From assembly GCF_019075875.1 (NCBI RefSeq), contig NZ_JAHOOZ010000003.1, positions 186,001 to 250,000 of the forward strand: DNA of 64,000 bases, in the 5' to 3' direction. A program made the translations under genes and the position numbers. Shown here one piece after another: positions 43,300 to 50,404 of the stretch (its first letter is position 1; each line of letters begins with the position of its first letter). The stretch is from Novosphingobium sp. G106. GTDB lineage: Bacteria; Pseudomonadota; Alphaproteobacteria; Sphingomonadales; Sphingomonadaceae. Below the pieces are notes generated by a model that was given only the letters and a program-made list of their open reading frames with translations, made no database searches and was not told the DNA's origin.

Positions 43300-44232
43300 C
43301 TATCGGCATTCTACCGTGAGGTGCGCAAGCTCGTGAACGGACACAAGCCTGCTGCGAATAATCGCCCCAGTGACGCCGCGATCGGCAACGACGCTGACAA
43401 TGGCTGCATGGGCATCCGGCCCCACGCGCCAGACATGCAAATCCGCAATCCTGGCATCGCCGGGCGTCTCGACCAGTTCGCGCACTTCCTCAGCCACGTG
43501 ATCGTCTGTCCGGTCGAGCAGAACGGCAGCCGTGTCGCGCAGCAGGCTCCAGGACCAGCGCGCGATGACGACCGCGCCGACGATCCCCATTACGGGGTCC
43601 ATCCACACCCATCCAAGATAACGGCCCGTGAGCAGGGCAGCGATGGCCAGCAGAGAGGTTAGGGCGTCGGCAAGGACGTGGACGTAGGCCGACCGCAGAT
43701 TGTTGTCACCGCGATGGGCCGCATGTCCATGGTCATGATGTCCGTCATGATGGTTTTCGTGCCCATGGCCGCCCGAGAGCAGGAAGGCGCTAGCGATGTT
43801 CACCGCGAGCCCAACGATAGCGATGATGGTCGCTTCCCCGAACGCAACAGCAGTTGGCTGCAGCAGCCGGAGAACCGATTCCACGCCGATCCAGAGCGCG
43901 ATCAGGCCGAGCACCATCGCCGACGCGAACCCGGCCAGATCGCCAACCTTGCCCGTGCCGAAGCTGTAGTTCGGGCTGCGTGCGTGCCGCTTGGCATAGG
44001 TATAGGCGGCAGCGGCCACCGACAATGCGCCAGCGTGCGTTGCCATGTGAAAGCCGTCGGCCAGAAGCGCCATCGAGCCTGTCATATAGCCGGCGATGAT
44101 CTCACCAACCATCATCACTGTGGTGAGTGGTATCACCCAGCGCGTACGGCGCGCATTCTCGTCATGCGATGAACCCAGAAACACGTGATTATGAGTGTGG
44201 CCGTCAATGTCGGGCAGCGTCGTTATACTCAT
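43300..44232 (-). CDS. dmeF: CDF cobalt/nickel efflux transporter DmeF
   Basis: A 310-residue cation diffusion facilitator in the inner membrane with about six spans. Metal-site helices: MALLADGFHMATHAGALSVA (HxxxD type) and LRSAYVHVLADALTSLLAIA. The His-rich loop HGHENHHDGHHDHGHAAHRG lies between spans IV and V, as in DmeF of Rhizobium and Cupriavidus. The C-terminal cytoplasmic domain ends IADLHVWRVGPDAHAAIVSV. It would export Co(II)/Ni(II) in exchange for protons. It starts three bases after the dmeR stop, so the two are an operon. Confidence 0.9.
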   Translation of the reverse strand: MSITTLPDIDGHTHNHVFLGSSHDENARRTRWVIPLTTVMMVGEIIAGYMTGSMALLADGFHMATHAGALSVAAAAYTYAKRHARSPNYSFGTGKVGDLAGFASAMVLGLIALWIGVESVLRLLQPTAVAFGEATIIAIVGLAVNIASAFLLSGGHGHENHHDGHHDHGHAAHRGDNNLRSAYVHVLADALTSLLAIAALLTGRYLGWVWMDPVMGIVGAVVIARWSWSLLRDTAAVLLDRTDDHVAEEVRELVETPGDARIADLHVWRVGPDAHAAIVSVVADRGVTGAIIRSRLVSVHELAHLTVECR

Positions 44233-44234
44233 TC

Positions 44235-44510
44235 CTATTTCGCGTAACGGCGGATCACCACCAGCAGTTCGTTCGCACCTTCAGCGCGTTCCTTGTCCGT
44301 GAGTCCGGGCGCCGAAACATGGGCTTCGAGGTGCTCAGCGATGATCTGATCCAAAAGACCGTTCACGGCGCCGCGGACTGCGGCCACAAGATGTAAAATC
44401 TCACTGCATCCTGCGTCCGATTGTAGCGCACGCTCAACGGCGCCGACCTGGCCCGAAATACGGCGGACGCGCGCTACGAGATCGCTATTGCTGTGGAAAA
44501 GGTGCGCCAT
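44235..44510 (-). CDS. dmeR: DmeR, RcnR/CsoR-family Co/Ni-responsive repressor
   Basis: A 91-residue all-helical repressor. With the start at 44510 (AGGGGG seven bases upstream) the ligands fall exactly at H3, C35, H60 and H64, the RcnR/DmeR set for Ni/Co, rather than the Cys-His-Cys set of copper CsoR. An in-frame ATG six bases upstream would shift these and has no proper ribosome spacing. SNSDLVARVRRISGQVGAVE is the DNA-binding helix region. It would repress dmeRF in the absence of metal. Confidence 0.9.
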   Translation of the reverse strand: MAHLFHSNSDLVARVRRISGQVGAVERALQSDAGCSEILHLVAAVRGAVNGLLDQIIAEHLEAHVSAPGLTDKERAEGANELLVVIRRYAK

Positions 44511-44524
44511 AGGCATACCCCCTA

Positions 44525-44553
44525 CCCCTATACAGTGTAACGGTAAAGGGGTG
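44525..44553. promoter_or_regulatory. Operator candidate upstream of dmeR
   Basis: ACCCCTATAC and GTAAAGGGGT form an inverted repeat (9 of 10 pair) separated by nine bases, ending 15 bases before the dmeR start. RcnR/DmeR-family repressors bind G/C-tract dyads of this kind. Confidence 0.5.
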
Positions 44554-44673
44554 GCAGATACGAACAGCCAAAATGACGGCTATGTAGCTATTGGAACGTG
44601 GGCTCACGCGACCAGGGATAAGGCGCGCCAGACAGTCAGTCCGCCGGGGAGATCCACGTGCCGTCGCTATCCT

Positions 44674-45729
44674 TCAAAACCAGAACCTTATTCCAGCGAC
44701 AAAATTCACCGCGTCAGGATTTTCCCCGGCGAGTCGCGCAAATCTTGCAGTATCCCCGGTCCTCTTGGCCCACTCGAACCCGACATACGGCGCAAACTCC
44801 TTGCGCATCTCGTATCGCAGCCGCGCACCCAGTTCGAAGCTTGAAAGACCCGATCCAACGCCGATCGCAGGCATGTCCTGCGCGGAGAAGTTGATTTCGA
44901 CGCGAGGCTGGAAAATGAGCCGCTGGGTGATGCGCTCATCGTAGCTGCCTTCAAGCCGCCCACGGACATCGCCCTTGTCCGAGAGAAAGATTTGCCCCGT
45001 CACGTGGAACCAATAGGGCGCGATGCCCTCGACGCCGACCACGCCGTAGGTGCGCGATGGGTTGGGTACGATGTCATGCCGCAGACCGACATGAGCGTTC
45101 CAGAACGGCGAAATCGCTCGCGAATAGAGCGCCTGGACTTCAACGTCCTTGATGGCTTCACCAAAGGTGCCTTCACCTTCGCCCTTGATCAGCAAGCGAT
45201 TGATGTCGCCGCCGAACCAAGCTTCACCTTCCCAACGATAACCGTCGCCGCCTTTGCGCGCCTGATATTCGGCGAGATCGAAAAGGATCTTCGATCCGCT
45301 GAATGCGCCATTTTCCCGCCGGAGCCCTTCGCGCGCTCGGGCCATTTCGACAGGGTCGAACAAGGCATCCGCGGCGTGGTCGGTTGGAAGTGCAGGTGCC
45401 GGAGCGGTGCCAACTTCGCCGCCGCTGGGCGCCATACCTGGCATTTCCGCCATGCCGTGACCCGACTGATCCATGGTGCTCGTGTCCGATGGACTGGCAG
45501 GCTTGGAGGTCGCCTTGTGCCCAGCATGCGGATCGGCCTGGTCGGACGTCGGAGCAGCAGCGCCCTGCATGTCATGGTTGCCGTGATCTTCGGCGGGTGC
45601 CGGCGCCGGCTTAGCCTCTGCGGGCTTTGGCGCGGCCTTCATGTCCATGCCCGGCATGGAGGACTGGGCGGAAGCCATGGCGGGTACGCCGAGCAGCGCC
45701 GCGGCACTGGCGAGCAGAAGAGTTCTCAT
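44674..45729 (-). CDS. copB: Copper resistance outer-membrane protein CopB
   Basis: A 351-residue protein. Signal peptide MRTLLLASAAALLGVPAMAS. A Met/His-rich metal-binding segment follows (SSMPGMDMKAAPKP, HGNHDMQGAAAP, MDQSGHGMAEMPGMAP). The C-terminal 220 residues are the CopB/PcoB beta-barrel (EGEAWFGGDINRLLIKGEGE, PYWFHVTGQIFLSDKGDVRG), ending in Phe (GIRFWF). The start overlaps the copA stop (ATGA). It probably sequesters copper at the outer membrane with CopA. Confidence 0.93.
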   Translation of the reverse strand: MRTLLLASAAALLGVPAMASAQSSMPGMDMKAAPKPAEAKPAPAPAEDHGNHDMQGAAAPTSDQADPHAGHKATSKPASPSDTSTMDQSGHGMAEMPGMAPSGGEVGTAPAPALPTDHAADALFDPVEMARAREGLRRENGAFSGSKILFDLAEYQARKGGDGYRWEGEAWFGGDINRLLIKGEGEGTFGEAIKDVEVQALYSRAISPFWNAHVGLRHDIVPNPSRTYGVVGVEGIAPYWFHVTGQIFLSDKGDVRGRLEGSYDERITQRLIFQPRVEINFSAQDMPAIGVGSGLSSFELGARLRYEMRKEFAPYVGFEWAKRTGDTARFARLAGENPDAVNFVAGIRFWF

Positions 45730-47534
45730 GCCGCGTCCTCCTCGTGGCGAACGGTTACGACACGGAACATGCCCGACATCATGTGAAGCAGCATGTGGCA
45801 ATGAAACGCCCAGTCGCCGAGACCGTCGGCGGTCAGATCGAACGACACCTTGCCCCCAGGCAGGACATTGACCGTATGCTTCAGCGGGTGATGGCCGGGA
45901 TTGCCCGTCACGACCTCGAAGAAGTGGCCGTGAAGGTGGATCGGATGCGGCATCATCGTGTCGTTGATGAGATTGACGCGCACCCGCTCCATATGCCGGA
46001 AGGGGATCGGGTCAGTGTTCTCGCTAAACTTCTCACCATCGAACGACCACATGTAGCGTTCCATGTTGGCGGTCAGATGCAGGTCGATTTCGCGGGATGG
46101 CGTGCGGGAGTCGGGATTGGGCGCGAGCGACTTCAGGTCGCGATAGGTGAGCACGCGGTGATCGACATTCTCAAGTCCGGTCGGGCGCTCGCCCGTTCGG
46201 TCCACGGGCATCGGGGCCAGCGTCGCGACTCCTGGCCCCATTTTGACCTGCGGCGCGACGGACGGATCGCGCATCTTCATCGATCCGTGATCCATGCCGC
46301 CCATGTCATGGCCCATTGCCGAGTGGTCCATCCCGGCCATTTCGCCGCCGGACGTATCCATGTTCGTCATTCCGCCGCCGCTCGCGGCGTTCTCGGACGA
46401 CATGTCCATGTTGCCCATGCCCATGTCCTTCATCGTCAGGATGGGGCGCTCGCGGATTACGGGGATTGGCGCCGCCATGCCAAGGCGCGGCGCCAGCGTA
46501 GCGCGGACTTGACCCGAGCGGTCGATAGCCTCGGCAATGAAGCCGTAAGCCTGTTCGGCCGAAGGCTGGACGATCACATCGTAAGTCTCGGCGATGCCGA
46601 TCTGGAACTCGTCGGTCTCGACCGGCTGCACGTTCTGCCCGTCGGCGGCGACCAAGGTCATGGCAAGCCCCGGAATCCGGACATTGAAGTTGGTCATCGC
46701 CGATGCATTGATGATCCTCAGGCGTACACGCTCGCCGGCCGCGAAAAGCCCCGTCCAGTTGGCCGCGCTGTCGTGGCCGTTGACTAGGAAATGGTAGGTC
46801 GAGCCGGTGACGTCAGATATATCGGTTGGATCCATCCGCATCTTTGCCCACATGCGCCGTTCGGAAGCGCTTTGGTCCTTGCCGGCCAACAGCCCGGAAA
46901 GCGTCTGCTTCTGCATATTGAAATAGCCCGGCTGCACCTTCAGCTTGCGCAGCAGTTCATGCGGATGGGTGAAGCTCCAGTCGGCAAGCAGGATCACATG
47001 CTCGCGGTCATAGGCAACGGGGTCGGATCCCGCGGGATCGATCACGATCGCGCCATAGAGCCCCATCGCTTCCTGCATCCCCGAATGGCTATGATACCAG
47101 TAGGTGCCCGACTGACGCACCGGGAACTCGTAGAGAAAGCTCTGTCCCGGCTTGATCCCGGGGAAACTGACGCCCGGAACGCCGTCCATCTGGAACGGGA
47201 CCAGCAGGCCGTGCCAGTGGATCGAGGTTTCCTCGGTGAGGGTGTTCGCCACCGCCAGGCGGACATTCTGACCTTCCTTTAGCCGAATGACAGGTCCGGG
47301 AGTGGCGCCGTTGATACCGATGGCATGTCCTTCGCGTCCCGCGACGCCGATCATTGCACGGCCGATCGAGAGACGAATGTCCTCGCCGGCCACCGTCGCC
47401 ATGGGCGCGGTAAGTCCTTGCGTTCCACTGCGAGCCCAGGCCGGTAGCGCCGCTGAAAGTGCGAGCCCTCCGCCTCCCCACGCGACGGAGCGTATCAGAG
47501 AGCGTCGATCGAGTGAGATTGCTGGCATGGGCAT
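45726..47534 (-). CDS. copA: Multicopper oxidase CopA
   Basis: A 602-residue periplasmic copper oxidase. A Tat signal (LDRRSLIRSVAWGGGGLALS) shows export of the folded protein. Type 1/2/3 copper ligands: TSIHWHGLLVPFQMDG, GTYWYHSHSGMQEAMGLYG, HPIHLHGHFFEV and GDWAFHCHMLLHMMSGMF. A Met/His-rich insert lies at about 370-430 (MKDMGMGNMDMSS, MDHSAMGHDMGGMDHGSMKM). It would oxidise Cu(I) to Cu(II). No strong ribosome site precedes the ATG at 47534; an in-frame ATG lies at 47528. It follows the ECF sigma gene by 58 bases on the same strand. Confidence 0.94.
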   Translation of the reverse strand: MPMPAISLDRRSLIRSVAWGGGGLALSAALPAWARSGTQGLTAPMATVAGEDIRLSIGRAMIGVAGREGHAIGINGATPGPVIRLKEGQNVRLAVANTLTEETSIHWHGLLVPFQMDGVPGVSFPGIKPGQSFLYEFPVRQSGTYWYHSHSGMQEAMGLYGAIVIDPAGSDPVAYDREHVILLADWSFTHPHELLRKLKVQPGYFNMQKQTLSGLLAGKDQSASERRMWAKMRMDPTDISDVTGSTYHFLVNGHDSAANWTGLFAAGERVRLRIINASAMTNFNVRIPGLAMTLVAADGQNVQPVETDEFQIGIAETYDVIVQPSAEQAYGFIAEAIDRSGQVRATLAPRLGMAAPIPVIRERPILTMKDMGMGNMDMSSENAASGGGMTNMDTSGGEMAGMDHSAMGHDMGGMDHGSMKMRDPSVAPQVKMGPGVATLAPMPVDRTGERPTGLENVDHRVLTYRDLKSLAPNPDSRTPSREIDLHLTANMERYMWSFDGEKFSENTDPIPFRHMERVRVNLINDTMMPHPIHLHGHFFEVVTGNPGHHPLKHTVNVLPGGKVSFDLTADGLGDWAFHCHMLLHMMSGMFRVVTVRHEEDAA

Positions 47535-47592
47535 GACCGGATAAAATTGACGTCACTGCCCCATACGCAGCGCCGCGCCGCAACCCTCAAAG

Positions 47593-48156
47593 CTAATCGC
47601 TGAGCAGCGCCTTCAATTTGGTCCGGGCACGGTAAAGCCTGGTCTCGACGGTTTTCTCGCTGACCGATAGCACCTGTGCGGCCTCGCCCTGGGTCAGGCC
47701 ATCGACCGTTCTTAGCACCAGAACCTCGCGCAAGCGCGCGGGCAACCGCGCCATGGCGGCGGTCACGCGTAGCAGCTCGGTCCGGTTTTCAGCTTGTACA
47801 TCGGCCGGGACAGCCTCGTCGAAAATGCCGGCTGCGTCGTCCAGCGGTGCCGCGCGGGTGAAAAACGACCGCACCCGGCGCCGGCGAGCCCAGTCTCGGC
47901 ATTTGTTGAGCGCAATCTGCCTGAGCCAGACGGAGAACGGTCGTTCGCGGTCGTAGCGTCCAAGCGATGCAAAAGCCGCGACAAAGGTTTCCTGGGTGAC
48001 ATCGAGAGCTTCATGCGCATCTCCGGTGGTTGCGCGGACCAAGCGGAATACGCCTTCGCGGTGCCGCGCCAGTAGCTCGCGGTAGGCGTCTTGCCGGCCG
48101 GCGAGCGCCAGCGCCGCGAGTTCCGCGTCGCTGCCATCGGACAGCGGCAGACTCAC
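47593..48156 (-). CDS. ECF-type sigma factor, CnrH-like
   Basis: A 187-residue sigma-70 factor with regions 2 and 4 only. Region 2: DVTQETFVAAFASLGRYDRE and PFSVWLRQIALNKCRDWARR. Region 4: RLREVLVLRTVDGLTQGEAA, LSVSEKTVETRLYRARTKLK. It starts with a GTG overlapping the stop of the sensor gene. Together with the next two genes it forms a CnrYXH-like set; its likely targets are its own operon and the copA/copB genes downstream. Confidence 0.9.
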   Translation of the reverse strand: MSLPLSDGSDAELAALALAGRQDAYRELLARHREGVFRLVRATTGDAHEALDVTQETFVAAFASLGRYDRERPFSVWLRQIALNKCRDWARRRRVRSFFTRAAPLDDAAGIFDEAVPADVQAENRTELLRVTAAMARLPARLREVLVLRTVDGLTQGEAAQVLSVSEKTVETRLYRARTKLKALLSD

Positions 48157-48608
48157 CGTTTTTCAGGCGGTGACGTGTCAGGGGTCAGGGCCTTGACCAC
48201 GGTTCTGTCGAACTGTGCTGTCTGCTCAGGCTTCAGGACGGCCCGCATGGCAAACAGATGCTCGAGCGTTTCCTTCTGCATCTCTCCCATGACCTGATGC
48301 GTGTGATCGATCGCCGCGGTGACTTCGGGACCGTAGCCATGCTCAGCCTCGATCGCTTCAGCGAGATGGGCGTTCGCGGCTCGCATCTCGAGTTCGAGCG
48401 ACTTTCTCCGCGTGGCAAATCGCTGCTCGATTGCCTCAATCTTCACTTCCTGCGCAGCATCGAGTTTCAGTTCCTTGTGCAGCAGCGCGTGAAGTTCGGT
48501 TTCTGTCTGTTTTTGAGGCGCGAAGAGCGTGCGCCCGGCATAGGTGCCGCCCATGGCCGCCACGAAGGCGACGATCGCGATCAAGACGACCCGCTTGCCC
48601 CAGTTCAC
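48153..48608 (-). CDS. CnrX-like periplasmic metal sensor
   Basis: A 151-residue protein anchored by one N-terminal span (MNWGKRVVLIAIVAFVAAMG), the rest helical and periplasmic. The CnrX metal ligands are all present with an offset of two: H40, H44, E61, H117 and M121 (HALLH, IEQRF, LEHLFAM), matching H42, H46, E63, H119 and M123 of CnrX. That argues for Ni(II)/Co(II)-type coordination, although the neighbours are copper genes. Starts and stops overlap with both adjacent genes. Confidence 0.85.
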   Translation of the reverse strand: MNWGKRVVLIAIVAFVAAMGGTYAGRTLFAPQKQTETELHALLHKELKLDAAQEVKIEAIEQRFATRRKSLELEMRAANAHLAEAIEAEHGYGPEVTAAIDHTHQVMGEMQKETLEHLFAMRAVLKPEQTAQFDRTVVKALTPDTSPPEKR

Positions 48609-48883
48609 GGATGAACATCGAGCAGGGTCGATGGTGCGAGCGGATTGTCGGGCGCAAAGGGCGACATTGGCTGCGCGGACGCAGGTTCACTACCCGCGAG
48701 CCCGCCTCCTGCAATTCCCACGATCAATGCGAGGGCGACGGCAAAGCCCATCACGCGCGGCGTGGCCGCCGCCTCTCGCCTGCGGCGCGCAAGGCACGCG
48801 AATACGGCATCGTCGATCTCGTCCAGCTCCACAGGAACCGGCAAAGCGCCAAGGCGGTGAAGCGCCTGATCAATATCGGGCAC
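48605..48883 (-). CDS. CnrY-like membrane anti-sigma factor
   Basis: A 92-residue protein: a cytoplasmic N-terminus (IDQALHRLGALPVPVELDEI) that would hold the sigma factor, one membrane span (MGFAVALALIVGIAGGGLAG), and a short periplasmic tail. First gene of the leftward operon. The stop overlaps the sensor start (ATGA). Sequence identity to CnrY is weak, so the assignment rests on size, topology and position. Confidence 0.72.
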   Translation of the reverse strand: MPDIDQALHRLGALPVPVELDEIDDAVFACLARRRREAAATPRVMGFAVALALIVGIAGGGLAGSEPASAQPMSPFAPDNPLAPSTLLDVHP

Positions 48884-49019
48884 GGGCAGTCTCCTTAAGT
48901 CTCGGCTCCCTATACGCGGGCGCCAACGCGATCCCTCACGAAAATTCCTCGAGAAAATTCCAAGGGGTTGCGCCGTCGGCTGCGTATTTCGGGTGACACG
49001 CAGCCCAAGGAGATCGCCA
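48884..49019. promoter_or_regulatory. Divergent promoter region of the copper genes
   Basis: 136 bases between the leftward sensor/copAB operon and rightward copCD. GAAAATTCC occurs twice, at 48940-48948 and 48953-48961, 13 bases apart. GTATA lies on the minus strand near 48911. These are candidates for an ECF sigma-dependent or regulator-bound promoter serving both directions. Confidence 0.5.
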
Positions 49020-49403
49020 ATGCGTTTGCCAAGTCTTGCCCTCGCCGTCGCAGCTCTGGGGCTTGCGGCCCCGCAGCTTGCCGCGGCTCACACCGCGCTC
49101 GTCTCGTCGAGCCCCGCGGCCAATGCCACTGTCGCTGCCCCGACCAAGATCGAGCTGCGCTTCAACGAGGCCGTCATCGGCGCCACCGCTCGCGCGCAGA
49201 TCGCCATGACGGGGATGCCCGGCATGGCAAATCATGCGCCGATGGCGATCACCGGCTTCACCGCCCAGATCGGCAAGGACCGCAAGTCGATGACGCTGCT
49301 TCTCAGGCGCCCGCTCATGGCTGGCACCTATCAGGTGACGTGGACCGCTGCGGGTGCGGACACCCACCGCATGAGCGGCAACTTCAACTTCACGGTGCGG
49401 TAG
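49020..49403 (+). CDS. copC: Periplasmic copper-binding protein CopC
   Basis: A 127-residue CopC/YobA protein. Signal peptide MRLPSLALAVAALGLAAPQL, mature start AAHTALVSSSPAANATVAAP with the N-terminal His as Cu(II) ligand. The cupredoxin-like beta fold continues KIELRFNEAVIGATARAQIA and ends with DTHRMSGNFNFTV (second copper site His). An extra Met-rich loop (MTGMPGMANHAPM) could bind Cu(I). CopD follows five bases after its stop. Confidence 0.92.
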   Translation: MRLPSLALAVAALGLAAPQLAAAHTALVSSSPAANATVAAPTKIELRFNEAVIGATARAQIAMTGMPGMANHAPMAITGFTAQIGKDRKSMTLLLRRPLMAGTYQVTWTAAGADTHRMSGNFNFTVR

Positions 49404-49408
49404 GCCGC

Positions 49409-50341
49409 ATGGACAACCTGCCCGTCATCGCCCTTCGGTTTGCGCTCTACGCCGACCTGATGGTGCTGGCGGGCATGGCGGCGTTTTCGTTCTATGCCCT
49501 GACTCGCGACGAGTACGCAGCCGGCGTCTTGCCTCTGGCCAGACCTGCAATCGCGCTGTCGTCGGCCGGATTTTTACTCTCCGCTCTCGCAATGCTTGCC
49601 CTCGTTGCGTCGATGACCGGTTCGAGCCTGCGGGTCATCGATCGCGCAAGCCTGAGCGAAATCGTCGGCGAGACGGCAATCGGCATTGCGTGGATGGTTC
49701 GCATGGCCGCCATGACGGTAGCTGTCCTCTCCGCGCTGGCCCTTACGCGAAGTCCAACGACTGCTCGCGTCGGCCTCCTTGTCTCGGCGGCACTTGCCGT
49801 CGCGACGCTGATCTGGACCGGCCACGCCGGTGCGACCGAGGGATGGCCGGGAACCGCCCATCGCTTCAGCGACATTGTCCATTTGTTGGCGGCAGCGGTC
49901 TGGATTGGCGGCATCGCCGCCTTTTCATGGATGTTGTTTCGGCCCGTCGCTGCCCGGTCGAAGGCGCATCTTGCAATAGCGCATCGCGCGCTCGACCGAT
50001 TTTCGCGCGTCGGCACGCTTGCCGTCGGTCTGATCGTGGCAACGGGCATCATTAATTGCCTGGCCGTCGTGGGCTTCCCGCATTTCACGCAGCTGCCCCT
50101 GACGGCATACGGCAAGCTGCTGATTTGCAAGCTGCTGCTGTTCGCCGCGATGTTGGCGATCGCAGCGCTCAATCGCTGGCGCCTGACACCAGCACTGGGC
50201 TTTGGGATCCGCAATGACAGCCCGACCTTGGCCGTGGTCGGTCTCAGGCGAAGCCTGCTGGCCGAGGGCAGTGCCGCGCTCGCTATCCTCGCCCTGGTCG
50301 CCTGGCTCGGCACCCTGGACCCGCTGAGCACAACAAGATGA
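49409..50341 (+). CDS. copD: Copper resistance membrane protein CopD
   Basis: A 310-residue inner-membrane protein with about eight spans. Spans are clear from MDNLPVIALRFALYADLMVL onward; TLIWTGHAGATEGWPGTAHR and FSDIVHLLAAAVWIGGIAAF carry His residues conserved in the CopD family for metal or heme. It is thought to move copper across the inner membrane together with CopC. The ATG is five bases after copC. Confidence 0.9.
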   Translation: MDNLPVIALRFALYADLMVLAGMAAFSFYALTRDEYAAGVLPLARPAIALSSAGFLLSALAMLALVASMTGSSLRVIDRASLSEIVGETAIGIAWMVRMAAMTVAVLSALALTRSPTTARVGLLVSAALAVATLIWTGHAGATEGWPGTAHRFSDIVHLLAAAVWIGGIAAFSWMLFRPVAARSKAHLAIAHRALDRFSRVGTLAVGLIVATGIINCLAVVGFPHFTQLPLTAYGKLLICKLLLFAAMLAIAALNRWRLTPALGFGIRNDSPTLAVVGLRRSLLAEGSAALAILALVAWLGTLDPLSTTR

Positions 50342-50404
50342 ATTGGCTGTTGACCCTGACATGATGTGAAGGTTCATGAAGTGGCGACTGAAGGAGCATT
50401 TGGC

